A stretch of 41,368 nt of DNA from Klenkia sp. PcliD-1-E (GTDB lineage Bacteria > Actinomycetota > Actinomycetes > Mycobacteriales > Geodermatophilaceae), in contig NZ_JAMXRZ010000026.1 of assembly GCF_024124375.1 (NCBI RefSeq), forward strand, positions 1 to 41,368. The letters are read 5' to 3'. Each line of letters starts with the position of its first letter. Within the stretch, counting starts at the first letter, position 1. Below, in pieces: positions 16,653 through 25,226 of this stretch. A program made the translations under genes and the position numbers. Under the pieces are notes generated by a model, which saw only the letters and a list, made by a program, of their open reading frames with translations, was not told where the DNA came from and ran no database searches.

Positions 16653-17553
16653 GATCCCGCTGCGGGTCGTCGCGTCCGGCCGACCCGTAGCGGGCCCGCA
16701 GCACCGGGTCGGCCAACCACCACGGCTCCCCGGTCGGTGCCGCCCGGTCAAGCTCGGCGTCCACCCGCACCGCCTCGCGGCGCTCGACCCGGATCCACTG
16801 CAGCACGGTGAGCACCAGGAACGGCAGGTCCAGCACCTCGGCGACCGTCCACAGCAGGCCCCCGGCCGACTGCTGCCCGGCCAGCCACCCGGGCGCGTCG
16901 AACCACGGGACCGTCAGGTGCGTCTCCAACCGCAGGACGATCCCCGGCACGGCGTCCAGCAGCAGCTCGACCACACCGACGGCCAGCGCCGCACCGACCG
17001 CCAGCGAGCTGCGCGCGTCGTCGCGGTCCACCAGCGGCAGCGCCACCACCGCACCCACGGCGAGCAGCGCGAGGTGCAGCGCCCAGGAGACCGGTTCCGA
17101 GGACAGCGCGAGCTGGCCCACCCCGCCGAAGAACAGCAGGCCGCAGACCACGGGCACGTACAGCGGTGACAGCGCCGGGTGCCCCACCAGCCGCAGCACC
17201 CGCGGCGTCCGGTGCGTCCCCCGCAGCAGCGCCACCGGCTGGCCCGCGACCAGCAGGACGGGGACGACGAGCAGCAGGAGCAACTCCTGCGCGGTCCACA
17301 CCCACTCGACCTGCTCACCGCGCACCTGCAGGATCCCCGAGGTCGTCCACGCAGCCAGCAGCACGCCTGCCGCGAACGCCACGTCCCGCAGCACCGGCCA
17401 CGGCTGCCCGGCGGCCCGCAGCCGCAGGCGGGCCCGGACCACCAGCCCGACGAGGACGGCGAGCGCGGCGGTGGTCAGCCAGTCCGGCCGCCACTGCAGG
17501 AGCACCCCCACGGACGCCGATGGTGCCGCCCGCACCTGTGGGACGGCTGGCAC
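16642..17553 (-). CDS. CtaG-like (Caa3_CtaG family) membrane protein
   Basis: 303 residues with about seven to eight hydrophobic helices. It resembles the caa3-type CtaG family: RPDWLTTAALAVLVGL, MAGQ-like segment VLLVAGQPVALLR, HPALSPLYVPVV, SWALHLALLAVGAV and WTVAEVLDLPFLVLTVLQW. Such proteins are tied to cytochrome c oxidase or copper handling, but no oxidase gene is present here. The C-terminal ~45 residues are polar and cytoplasmic. GTG 17553 is used; GTG 17535 is possible. The gene is divergent from the DUF427 gene, only 25 bp apart. Confidence 0.8.
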   Translation of the reverse strand: MPAVPQVRAAPSASVGVLLQWRPDWLTTAALAVLVGLVVRARLRLRAAGQPWPVLRDVAFAAGVLLAAWTTSGILQVRGEQVEWVWTAQELLLLLVVPVLLVAGQPVALLRGTHRTPRVLRLVGHPALSPLYVPVVCGLLFFGGVGQLALSSEPVSWALHLALLAVGAVVALPLVDRDDARSSLAVGAALAVGVVELLLDAVPGIVLRLETHLTVPWFDAPGWLAGQQSAGGLLWTVAEVLDLPFLVLTVLQWIRVERREAVRVDAELDRAAPTGEPWWLADPVLRARYGSAGRDDPQRDLRR

Positions 17554-17566
17554 CCGCGGCGCGGTC

Positions 17567-17572
17567 TAGCGT
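17567..17572 (+). promoter_or_regulatory. -10 element of the DUF427 gene (leaderless)
   Basis: TAGCGT lies 6 nt before the ATG at 17579. No Shine-Dalgarno sequence can fit, so a leaderless transcript is likely. Confidence 0.6.
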
Positions 17573-17578
17573 GGGCCC

Positions 17579-18379
17579 ATGTCGCTGACGCTGGGCACCG
17601 GACCGCTCGCCCGCCCCCCGCAGGGCCAGCTCAACGTCGACCTGTGGTCGGTCGCCCCGGCCCACGCGCTCTACCTGCACCCGGTGCCCGAGCGGGTCCG
17701 CGGGCTGGTCGGCGACCAGGTGGTCGTGGACACGACCGGCGCGCAGCTGCTGCACGAGACCGGTCTGCTGCCACGCTGGTACCTGCCGCTCGCCGACGTC
17801 GCCCCCGGCGTCCTCACCCCGAGCGCGACCCGGACCACCTGCCCCTTCAAGGGCGAGGCAAGCTACTGGGACCTGCAGGTCGGGGACCACCGGGTCGCCG
17901 ACGCCGGCTGGAGCTACCCCGAGCCGATCGAGGGGTGCCCGCCGCTGGCCGGCCTCGTGTCGTTCGAGATGTCGAGCCTGGACACCTGGCTCGTGGAGGA
18001 CGACGTCGCGCTGGGGCACCCCCGCGACCCGTTCCACCGGGTCGACGCCCGGCGCTCCTCCCGGCACGTCACCGTCCGGGTGGGCGGTGAGGTCGTGGCC
18101 GAGACCGGCGCCCCGGTCGCGGTGGTCGAGACCGGTCTGCCGGTGCGCTGGTACGTGCCCGAGGCCGACGTCCGCACCGACGTGCTGACCCCCAGCGACA
18201 CCAGCACGGTGTGCCCCTACAAGGGCGTGGCCGGCTACGAGCACGTCACCGTCGGCGGACGCCGGTACGACGACGTCGCCTGGCACTACGCCGAGCCGTT
18301 CCCCGAGGCGGTGACCTTCGCCGGTCACCGGTCCTTCGACGGGGACGGCGTCGACGTGCAGGTGGAGATGCGTCCCTGA
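17579..18379 (+). CDS. tandem DUF427 protein
   Basis: 266 residues holding two DUF427 copies, about 40-130 and 155-255. Each repeats the same pattern: a Val-rich strand, ETGLLPRWYLPLADV or ETGLPVRWYVPEADV, then TCPFKGEASYWDLQVG or VCPYKGVAGYEHVTVG, then a WSYPEPIEG or WHYAEPFPE motif. Single-domain DUF427 proteins are common; the paired form is frequent in actinobacteria. Function is unknown. No signal peptide or membrane segment. The gene ends 2 bp from the convergent deacetylase gene. Confidence 0.88.
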   Translation: MSLTLGTGPLARPPQGQLNVDLWSVAPAHALYLHPVPERVRGLVGDQVVVDTTGAQLLHETGLLPRWYLPLADVAPGVLTPSATRTTCPFKGEASYWDLQVGDHRVADAGWSYPEPIEGCPPLAGLVSFEMSSLDTWLVEDDVALGHPRDPFHRVDARRSSRHVTVRVGGEVVAETGAPVAVVETGLPVRWYVPEADVRTDVLTPSDTSTVCPYKGVAGYEHVTVGGRRYDDVAWHYAEPFPEAVTFAGHRSFDGDGVDVQVEMRP

Positions 18380-18381
18380 GG

Positions 18382-19182
18382 TCAGGCGGTCGGCGCCACG
18401 AAGACGTCGTCCAGGGTGACCGTGGTCAGGCCGCGCGAGTCGAGGATCTGGCGCAGCTGCGGGAACACCGTGGTCACCGGGGTGAAGTTCAGGTGCCCGA
18501 TCACGATGTGCTGCGGCAGGAACCACTGGTCGGCGAAGCCGAGCAGCGCCTCCGGGGTGATCAGCGCCGAGTCCGACAACGACCCGTACCAGAGCACCGG
18601 GCAGGTGTAGCCGATCTCGGCGGCGGCGGCATCGGTGGCGGGGTTGCGGTACCCGTAGGGCGGGCGGTAGTAGGGCCGCATGTCCACGCCGTAGGTGGCC
18701 TGCACGAAGTCGTGGTTGCGCTGCAGCTCCTCCTGGATGCCCGCCGCCGACAGCGACGTCAGGTCCGCGTGGCTCCAGGTGTGGTTGCCCAGCTGGATGC
18801 GGCCGTCGGCGACCAGGGGCCGCAGCAGGTCGGCGTTCTCGGTCCACGCCGGCTTGGAGCCGTTGAGGAAGAAGGTCAGCCGGGTGCCGGTGTCCCGGCC
18901 GAACTCGGTGTAGGCGCGCACCACCGAGCTGTCGTCGCCGTCGTCGACGGTCCAGGCCAGCAGCGACCCCTCGCCGGGCAGGCCGGTGAGCTTCCCCGGC
19001 GGGATGGGCACCCGGGTCAGCTGCGGCGCCGGGAACGTGGGGGACGGCGTCGTGGTGGGGGCGGTGGTGGTCGGCCGCGCGGTGCTGGACGGTGCGGCCT
19101 GCGTGGCGGGCGGCGTGCTGCACCCGGCGAGCACCGCGGCACCCCCGGCGAGGGCGGTCGCGAGGAAGCGTCGGCGGTCCAC
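18382..19182 (-). CDS. polysaccharide deacetylase family lipoprotein
   Basis: 266 residues. The N-terminus MDRRRFLATALAGGAAVLAGC combines twin arginines with a lipobox (Cys21), so export by Tat or Sec and lipid anchoring is likely. A Thr/Pro/Ser linker follows to about 55. The NodB-type (CE4) fold shows DDGDD with the catalytic and metal Asp pair near 80-81, NHTWSH with metal His 134 and 138, and RPPYGYRNP near 178. It probably removes acetyl groups from cell wall glycans. The GTG start is supported by TAGCCT 7 nt upstream. Confidence 0.88.
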   Translation of the reverse strand: MDRRRFLATALAGGAAVLAGCSTPPATQAAPSSTARPTTTAPTTTPSPTFPAPQLTRVPIPPGKLTGLPGEGSLLAWTVDDGDDSSVVRAYTEFGRDTGTRLTFFLNGSKPAWTENADLLRPLVADGRIQLGNHTWSHADLTSLSAAGIQEELQRNHDFVQATYGVDMRPYYRPPYGYRNPATDAAAAEIGYTCPVLWYGSLSDSALITPEALLGFADQWFLPQHIVIGHLNFTPVTTVFPQLRQILDSRGLTTVTLDDVFVAPTA

Positions 19183-19189
19183 GGCGGTG

Positions 19190-19195
19190 AGGCTA
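19190..19195 (-). promoter_or_regulatory. -10 element of the deacetylase gene (leaderless)
   Basis: TAGCCT on the minus strand, 7 nt before the GTG start, with no ribosome site. Confidence 0.55.
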
Positions 19196-19256
19196 CGTCG
19201 GGTGCGGTCGGTGGCCGGGCCTCCGGGGCGGGTGTCGGGCTGCCGATAGCAGCGGC

Positions 19257-19421
19257 ATGACCAGGACGGTGTGCGAGGCCCTGCAGCGTGCGGGGGCGGT
19301 GGCCGCGACCCTGTCGGCCGACCCCGGTGGCGACGACCTGTTCACCGCGGCGGGCTGGCTGAGCACCGCGGTCACCGAGGCGCTGGAGGCGCGCGACCTG
19401 GCGGTGCTGGCGCCGCTCTGA
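19257..19421 (+). CDS. small hypothetical protein (54 aa)
   Basis: ATG to TGA frame beginning MTRTVCEALQRAGAVAATLS and ending EALEARDLAVLAPL. Composition is like a small helical protein (Ala, Leu, Asp, Glu) with little Arg or Pro, unlike shadow frames. No family recognised and no membrane segment. It is divergent from the deacetylase gene and 19 nt before the next small gene on the same strand. Real coding is likely but not proven. Confidence 0.55.
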   Translation: MTRTVCEALQRAGAVAATLSADPGGDDLFTAAGWLSTAVTEALEARDLAVLAPL

Positions 19422-19427
19422 CGGCCG

Positions 19428-19433
19428 TAGGGT
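19428..19433 (+). promoter_or_regulatory. -10 element of the 66-aa gene (leaderless)
   Basis: TAGGGT lies 7 nt before the GTG at 19441. It supports that GTG as both the transcription and translation start. Confidence 0.5.
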
Positions 19434-19440
19434 CGGGGCC

Positions 19441-19641
19441 GTGCCGAACGTGTTCACCGACTACGCGGAGACCCACTGGGTGCCGATCAACGACGACGTG
19501 GTGACGGTGCAGACCGTCGACGCGGCCGGCCGGCGGGATACCCACGTGCTCCCGGTCGCCGAAGCGCTGGCCCAGTTCAAGGTCAAGTACCCGTTCGTGG
19601 ACGACGCCCAGGCCGCGGAGCTCTTCGCCCGCGGCGGTTGA
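19441..19641 (+). CDS. small conserved-looking hypothetical protein (66 aa)
   Basis: Begins MPNVFTDYAETHWVPINDDV and ends in DDAQAAELFARGG. It has a beta-rich first half (DDVVTVQTVD, HVLPVAEAL) and a helical tail, with no cysteine or signal peptide. I do not recognise the family. A -10 box 7 nt upstream suggests its own leaderless transcript. It precedes vapBC but is separated from it by a likely operator, so it is not obviously part of that module. Confidence 0.65.
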   Translation: MPNVFTDYAETHWVPINDDVVTVQTVDAAGRRDTHVLPVAEALAQFKVKYPFVDDAQAAELFARGG

Positions 19642-19659
19642 CCGTCGCGACCGGCCGGC

Positions 19660-19685
19660 GCATCATCATGAGCATCATCTGATGC
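19660..19685. promoter_or_regulatory. probable vapBC operator
   Basis: A repeat-rich, AT-richer patch upstream of vapB. GCATCA (19660-19665) and TGATGC (19680-19685) form an inverted repeat, and GCATCATC occurs twice in direct orientation (19660-19667 and 19672-19679). VapB antitoxins commonly bind such sites to autoregulate the operon. Binding here is inferred. Confidence 0.5.
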
Positions 19686-19701
19686 CGCGAGAGGTGCCAC
19701 G

Positions 19702-19899
19702 GTGCGGACGACGGTGACGCTGGACGACGACCTGGTGGCCCGGGCGCAGGAGCTCACGGGCACGACCGAGCGGTCCGCGCTGATCCGGGAGTCGCTGGAG
19801 CTGCTCGTGCGGATCGAGAGCGGGCGCCGGCTGGCGGCGCTCGGCGGGAGCGACCCGGGCGCGGAGGCCGGTCCGCGCCGGCGCGACCCCAACGCGTGA
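19702..19899 (+). CDS. vapB: VapB-family antitoxin
   Basis: 65 residues. The N-terminal ribbon-helix-helix domain (MRTTVTLDDDLVARAQEL, then SALIRESLELLVRIESGRRL) binds DNA as a dimer; the Asp/Arg-rich tail (GSDPGAEAGPRRRDPNA) should wrap around and block the toxin. GTG 19702 has GAGAGG about 8 nt upstream. Its stop overlaps the toxin start (GTGA). Confidence 0.9.
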   Translation: MRTTVTLDDDLVARAQELTGTTERSALIRESLELLVRIESGRRLAALGGSDPGAEAGPRRRDPNA

Positions 19900-20264
19900 T
19901 CCTGGTCGACACGTCGGTCTGGATCGACCACCTGCACGAGAGCGAGCCGGCCCTGGTCGACGCGCTGGCGAGCGACGAGGTCGGCCAACACCCGCTGGTG
20001 GTCGAGGAGTTGGCGATGGGGCGGCTCGCCGACCGCGACGCCGTCCTGGTCGAGCTCGAGCGGTTGCGGGCCTTCCCCGTGCTCAGCCACGCGGAGGTCA
20101 TCCTGCTGACGACGAGCAACCGGCTGGGGGGCCGAGGGCTGAGCGCGGTCGACGCCCACCTGCTGGGCTCGGTCCGCCTGGTCCCCGGCTCGTTGCTGTG
20201 GACCCGCGACCGGCGGCTGCGCGATGCCGCGCTCGACCTCGGGCAACCGGTCGTCGACGACTGA
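19896..20264 (+). CDS. vapC: VapC-family PIN-domain toxin
   Basis: 122 residues. A PIN-domain endoribonuclease that likely cuts tRNA or rRNA when freed from VapB. The four acidic residues that hold the metal are visible: Asp5 (VDTSVWID), Glu38 (VVEELAMG), Asp86 (SAVDAHLL) and Asp105 (WTRDRRL). Full family length, so it looks intact. The GTG start overlaps the vapB stop by 4 nt. It ends 3 bp from the convergent DUF808 gene. Confidence 0.92.
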   Translation: MILVDTSVWIDHLHESEPALVDALASDEVGQHPLVVEELAMGRLADRDAVLVELERLRAFPVLSHAEVILLTTSNRLGGRGLSAVDAHLLGSVRLVPGSLLWTRDRRLRDAALDLGQPVVDD

Positions 20265-20267
20265 CGC

Positions 20268-21224
20268 TCAGTGCGCGGCGGCCTTGCCGCCGCGTCGGGG
20301 CACCAGGTGCAGCACGGCCACGATGACCGCGCCCACCACGACGCCGACGACGGCCGACAGCGCGGTGTTGGTCAGCCAGCCCAGCACCCCGCCCAGCGCA
20401 CCGGTGGCGTCGTGCACGGCCACCTCGACGTGGTGCACCAGGTCGTAGGGCCACGCCCAGCCCAGCTCCTCGGCGCCGACCAGCAGGATGTGCCCGCCGA
20501 CCCAGAGCATCGCCGCCACGCCCACGGTGGCCAGCGTCGACAGCACGACGGGCATGGCCTTGACCAGCCCGCGGCCCAGCGCGGCGACGCCCCTCGACGG
20601 CTTCGCGGCCAGCGCGACCCCGGCGTCGTCCATCTTCACGATCAGCCCGACGACGCCGTACACCAGCGCGGTGATGAGCAGCGCGACGACGACCAGGATG
20701 ATCGCCCGGGACAGGAACGGCTCGGTGTCGACCTCGTTGAGCGCGATCACCATGATCTCGGCGGACAGGATGAAGTCGGTGCGCACCGCCCCCGAGACGA
20801 CGGCCTTCTCGTGCTCGGCCGGGTCGGCCACCGTCTCGTCCGCGGCGGCGGTCTCCTCCGGGTGGTGGCCGGAGACCTTCTCCCACAGCTTCTCCGCGCC
20901 CTCGTAGCAGAGGTAGGCCCCGCCGCACATGAGGATCGGGGTCAGCAGGAACGGCAGGAACTGAGACAGCAGCAGGATCGCCGGCAGGATGACCAGCAGC
21001 TTGTTGCGGATCGACCCCTTGGCGATCCGCCAGATGATCGACAGCTCCCGCTCGGGCTTCAACCCCTGCACGTAGCGCGGGGTGACCGCGGCGTCGTCGA
21101 CCACGACACCTGCGGCCTTGACCCCGGCCCGGCCGGCGGCGGCGCCGATGTCGTCCAGCGAGGCCGCGGACAGCCGGACCATGGCGGCGACGTCGTCGAA
21201 CAGGGCGAACAGACCGCTGGCCAT
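20268..21224 (-). CDS. DUF808 (YedI-type) membrane protein
   Basis: 318 residues. The N-terminus MASGLFALFDDVAAMVRLSA and the RYVQGLKPERELSIIWRIAKGS segment are hallmarks of the DUF808/YedI family. Several transmembrane helices follow (near 75-105, 170-200, 220-250 and 275-310) and the middle holds an acidic loop. Function is unknown; it may be a transporter-like protein. It lies 45 bp upstream of nothing on its own strand except dhaM, and has its own TAGCCT box, so it is probably transcribed separately. Confidence 0.88.
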   Translation of the reverse strand: MASGLFALFDDVAAMVRLSAASLDDIGAAAGRAGVKAAGVVVDDAAVTPRYVQGLKPERELSIIWRIAKGSIRNKLLVILPAILLLSQFLPFLLTPILMCGGAYLCYEGAEKLWEKVSGHHPEETAAADETVADPAEHEKAVVSGAVRTDFILSAEIMVIALNEVDTEPFLSRAIILVVVALLITALVYGVVGLIVKMDDAGVALAAKPSRGVAALGRGLVKAMPVVLSTLATVGVAAMLWVGGHILLVGAEELGWAWPYDLVHHVEVAVHDATGALGGVLGWLTNTALSAVVGVVVGAVIVAVLHLVPRRGGKAAAH

Positions 21225-21256
21225 CAGGGGGCGCCGCTCAGGAGGGTCACAGCAGC

Positions 21257-21262
21257 AGGCTA
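21257..21262 (-). promoter_or_regulatory. candidate -10 of the DUF808 gene
   Basis: TAGCCT on the minus strand, 32 nt before the DUF808 ATG, in the short gap after dhaM. It would give a leader of about 25 nt. Confidence 0.4.
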
Positions 21263-21269
21263 GGACATC

Positions 21270-21677
21270 TCAGCCCAGCTGGGCCTCCTTCGGCGCGAGC
21301 CCGCGAGCGGCCTCCGCGGCCACCTGCTCACGGCTCGCGCCGCCGGCGGCCACCACCACGGCCCCCACCAGGCCCTCGACCAGCGGCGCCGCCGACAGCG
21401 TCGTCCGCTCCCGGACGTCGTCGGGCAGGAACTCCAGGGCCGTCTCCGCCGACAGCACCGCGCTGCCCAGGTCCATGAGGACGACGGTGCCCTCGCCGCT
21501 GTCGGCGGCCTCGACAGCCGCCGACACCGCCATCGCGTCGGTGCCCAGCCCGCCGTCCTCGGTGCCCGCCGCCACCTCGACCGCCAGCTCGCGGCCGGGC
21601 AGCATCTGCCGGGCCAGCTCGACGGCGGCGTCGGCCAGCGCCCGGCTGTGCGAGACGACGACGATGCCGACCGTCAC
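21270..21677 (-). CDS. dhaM: DhaM: PTS-dependent dihydroxyacetone kinase phosphotransferase subunit
   Basis: 135 residues: only the EIIA-type domain (mannose family), without the HPr and EI domains seen in E. coli DhaM. The phospho-acceptor is His10 in VVVSHSRALAD; MAVSAAV and VLMDLGSAVLSAETAL are family segments. It passes phosphate from HPr to the ADP held by DhaL, so it needs EI and HPr encoded elsewhere. GTG 21677 lies 7 nt after the dhaL stop. Confidence 0.9.
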   Translation of the reverse strand: MTVGIVVVSHSRALADAAVELARQMLPGRELAVEVAAGTEDGGLGTDAMAVSAAVEAADSGEGTVVLMDLGSAVLSAETALEFLPDDVRERTTLSAAPLVEGLVGAVVVAAGGASREQVAAEAARGLAPKEAQLG

Positions 21678-21684
21678 GACAGCC

Positions 21685-22253
21685 TCACGACAGCGTCTCG
21701 GCGGCGGCCTGCAGCAGCAGCGCGGTGGAGGTGGCGCCGGGGTCGGCGTGCCCGGCGCTGCGCTCGCCCAGGTAGCTGGCCCGGCCCTTCCGGGCGACCA
21801 GCGGCACGGTGGCGTCGCGGCCCTCGACCGCGGCCTGCGCCGCCTCGGCCACCGACTTCCCGGCGTCGAGGGCGTCGCAGGCCGGGCCCAGCGCGTCGAC
21901 CATCGTCTTGTCCCCGGGCTCGGCCTTGCCGCGGGCCAGCACGCCCTCGTACCCGGCCCGCAGCGCCGCCGGGAAGGTGTCGGCACCGGCCATCCGCAGG
22001 AACAGCGTGCCGTACAACGGTCCGCTCGCCCCGCCGACCTTGGACACCAGGGTGGCGCCGGTCTTCTTCAGCAGCGCCGCGGCGTCGGCCGGCGGGGCCT
22101 CCTCCAGGGCGGCGAGCACCGCGGTCATCCCGCGGTCGAGGTTGGCGCCGTGGTCGGCGTCGCCGATGGCGGAGTCCAGGGCGGTCAGCTCGTCCTTGTG
22201 CTCGTGCACCAGCTCGGCGAACCGGCGCAGCCAGGCCTGCAGCTCGTCGAGGT

Positions 22254-22257
<4 letters not shown>
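21685..22257 (-). CDS. dhaL: DhaL: ADP-binding subunit of dihydroxyacetone kinase
   Basis: 190 residues. The nucleotide-binding Asp cluster is clear in [18 protein letters not shown] (Asp28, 33, 35), followed by [23 protein letters not shown] and a C-terminal [11 protein letters not shown]. DhaL holds ADP as a fixed cofactor that DhaM re-phosphorylates and that phosphorylates dihydroxyacetone on DhaK. GTG 22257 overlaps the dhaK stop (GTGA). Confidence 0.94.
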
Positions 22258-23255
<998 letters not shown>

Positions 23256-23261
23256 GCTGCG

Positions 23262-23267
23262 ACGCTA
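23262..23267 (-). promoter_or_regulatory. -10 element of dhaK, built on the GNAT stop codon
   Basis: TAGCGT on the minus strand, 6 nt before the dhaK ATG. Its first three bases are the TAG stop codon of the upstream acetyltransferase gene. Predicts a leaderless dhaKLM mRNA. Confidence 0.55.
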
Positions 23268-23738
23268 GGACCCTGTGGTCGCCACCACAACGGGTCGCAC
23301 CCAGCTGTGCCAGGTCCGCGAGGGGTCGCGTCGGCTGACCACCACCGGACCGTCGAGCACGAACCCCAGCGCGGTGTAGAGCCCGACCGCCGGGGCGTTG
23401 TCGTCGAACACCCGCGCGACGACCCGGACGGCGCCCTCCTCGCGGCTCCACCGGTCGACGGCGTCCACCAGCAGCCGGCCCACCCCCTGGCCGCGGGCGG
23501 TGGGGGAGACCCACATGCCCGACAGCACCGCGTCCTCGCCCTCGCGCGTGCCGCTGACCAGCCCGAGCGGGTGGGACAGGAACCAGGCCGAGCCGGTGAC
23601 GCGCTCGCGCCACCGGTCGGGGGTGAGGTCGCGCTCGCCGTCCAGGGTGGGGCCGAAGGCGTCCGGGTCCGCGCGCAGGGCACGGAGCCGGACGTCGCGC
23701 AGCAGCGCCCAGTCGGCGCCGTCGAGGCGGCGGATCAG
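23265..23738 (-). CDS. GNAT family N-acetyltransferase, probable CTG start
   Basis: About 157 residues. The acetyl-CoA site is in VLSGMWVSPTARGQGVGRLL (near 93-110) and the C-terminal part NAPAVGLYTALGFVLDG is typical. The frame lacks an ATG, GTG or TTG near the expected N-terminus. CTG at 23738 fits: it overlaps the gabT stop as CTGA and has GAGGTGA 7 nt upstream, and it gives LIRRLDGADWALLRDVRL, the normal opening of this family. Substrate unknown. It lies between gabT and dhaK. Confidence 0.82.
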   Translation of the reverse strand: MIRRLDGADWALLRDVRLRALRADPDAFGPTLDGERDLTPDRWRERVTGSAWFLSHPLGLVSGTREGEDAVLSGMWVSPTARGQGVGRLLVDAVDRWSREEGAVRVVARVFDDNAPAVGLYTALGFVLDGPVVVSRRDPSRTWHSWVRPVVVATTGS

Positions 23739-25081
23739 GAGCCGGTCACCTCGGCGAAGGCCTCCTCGAGGACGTCGAGGGCCTCGGTGAGCAGGTCGTG
23801 CCCGATGACCAGCGGCGGCAGGAAGCGCAGCACGTTGCCGTAGGAACCGGCGGTGAGGACGACGACGCCACGGGCGTGGCAGGCTTTGGCCACCCGGCCG
23901 GCGAGTGCGGCGTCGGGCTCGGTGGTGCCCGGGCGGACCAACTCGACGGCGATCATCGCGCCGCGGCCGCGCACGTCGCCGATGACCGGGTGGCGCTCCG
24001 CCATCGACCGCAGCCGGGGCAGCATCACCTCGCCGATGGAGCGGGCGGCCCCGACCAGGTCGTCTGCCCGCATGGTCTCGATGGCGCCCAGGGCGGCGGC
24101 GCAGGCGACCGGGTTGCCGCCGTAGGTGCCGCCGAGCCCGCCCGGGTGGACGGCGTCCATGATCTCCGCGCGGCCGGTGACCGCGGCCAGCGGCAGCCCG
24201 CCGGCCATGCCCTTGGCCGTGGTGACCAGGTCGGGGACGACGCCCTCGGCGTCGACGCCGAACCAGGCGCCGGTGCGGCAGAAGCCGGACTGGATCTCGT
24301 CGGCGATGAGCACCACGCCGTTGCTGGTGCACCACTCGCGCAGGGCGGTGAGGAAGCCCGGCGCCGGCTCGATGAAGCCGCCCTCGCCCTGCAGCGGCTC
24401 GATCAGCACCGCGGCGGTGTTGCCCGCGCCCACCTGCACCTCGATCTGCGAGATCGCGCGGGCGGCGGCGTCCGGGCCGGACAGCCCGTCGCGGAAGGGG
24501 TAGCTCATCGGCACCCGGTACACCTCGCCGGCGAAGGGCCCGAAGCGGTGCTTGTAGGGCATGTTCTTGGCGGTCAGCGCCATCGTGAGGTTGGTGCGGC
24601 CGTGGTAGGCGTGGTCGAACACGACGACGGCCTGCCGGCCGGTGGCGTGCCGGGCGATCTTGACGGCGTTCTCGACGGCCTCGGAACCGGAGTTGAACAG
24701 CGCGCTCTTCTTGGCGTGGTCACCGGGGGTGAGCTCGGCCAGCGCCTCGCACACGGCCACGTAGCCCTCGTAGGGGGTGACCATGAAGCAGGTGTGGGTG
24801 AAGTCCGCGACCTGGGCCTGCACCGCCTCGACCACCCGGGGCGCGGCGTTGCCCACGCTGGTGACCGCGATGCCCGAGCCCAGGTCGATGAGGGTGTTGC
24901 CGTCGACGTCCTCGAGGACCCCGCCGCCGGCGCGGGTGATGAACACCGGGAGGGTCGTGCCGACGCCGGCCGAGACGGTGGCGTCCCGCCGGGCCATGAG
25001 CTCGACCGACCGGGGGCCGGGGATCTCGGTGACCAGGTGGCGGCGCTGCCGCAGGCCGGTCTGGTCCAGCACGTCGGTCAT
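23735..25081 (-). CDS. gabT: 4-aminobutyrate--2-oxoglutarate aminotransferase
   Basis: A 448-residue class III PLP aminotransferase. PLP Lys290 lies in TTAKGMAGGLPLAAVTG; LIADEIQSGFCRTG carries the cofactor Asp261; the phosphate site is in FNSGSEAVENAVKIAR near 129. It fits GabT, converting GABA to succinic semialdehyde, better than ornithine or acetylornithine enzymes, but specificity is not certain. No succinic semialdehyde dehydrogenase is next to it. GAGGAG lies 6 nt before the ATG. It heads a compact run into the acetyltransferase and dhaKLM. Confidence 0.88.
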   Translation of the reverse strand: MTDVLDQTGLRQRRHLVTEIPGPRSVELMARRDATVSAGVGTTLPVFITRAGGGVLEDVDGNTLIDLGSGIAVTSVGNAAPRVVEAVQAQVADFTHTCFMVTPYEGYVAVCEALAELTPGDHAKKSALFNSGSEAVENAVKIARHATGRQAVVVFDHAYHGRTNLTMALTAKNMPYKHRFGPFAGEVYRVPMSYPFRDGLSGPDAAARAISQIEVQVGAGNTAAVLIEPLQGEGGFIEPAPGFLTALREWCTSNGVVLIADEIQSGFCRTGAWFGVDAEGVVPDLVTTAKGMAGGLPLAAVTGRAEIMDAVHPGGLGGTYGGNPVACAAALGAIETMRADDLVGAARSIGEVMLPRLRSMAERHPVIGDVRGRGAMIAVELVRPGTTEPDAALAGRVAKACHARGVVVLTAGSYGNVLRFLPPLVIGHDLLTEALDVLEEAFAEVTGS

Positions 25082-25148
25082 GGGTGTCTCCTCACAGGCG
25101 GTCGGTCACCGCCATGGTGTCACCGATCGGGCCCCGGTGGGGAATCCG

Positions 25149-25166
25149 TCGTGGAGAACTCCACGA
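25149..25166. promoter_or_regulatory. perfect palindrome upstream of gabT
   Basis: TCGTGGAG-AA-CTCCACGA: 8-bp arms around 2 bases, 68-85 nt before the gabT ATG. The symmetry suits an operator for a dimeric regulator of gabT. It could instead be a second small hairpin behind the sdhB terminator. Confidence 0.4.
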
Positions 25167-25171
25167 GCGAC

Positions 25172-25211
25172 GGAAAGGGGCGGTCGACCCGGAGGTCGAC
25201 CGCCCCTTTCC
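25172..25211. terminator. strong terminator of the sdh operon
   Basis: A perfect 18-bp stem (arms 25172-25189 and 25194-25211) with the 4-nt loop CGGA, starting 16 nt after the sdhB stop. On the minus strand the stem ends CCGCCCCTTTCC-like; it lacks a long U-tract but is by far the strongest hairpin in the window. Confidence 0.85.
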
Positions 25212-25226
25212 GCGGGGTGGGCCGGC

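Noticed and set aside
25172-25211. Perfect inverted repeat as the end of an insertion sequence
   Set aside because: Its arms are 4 nt apart with no transposase or second copy nearby; it sits directly after sdhB and is a terminator.
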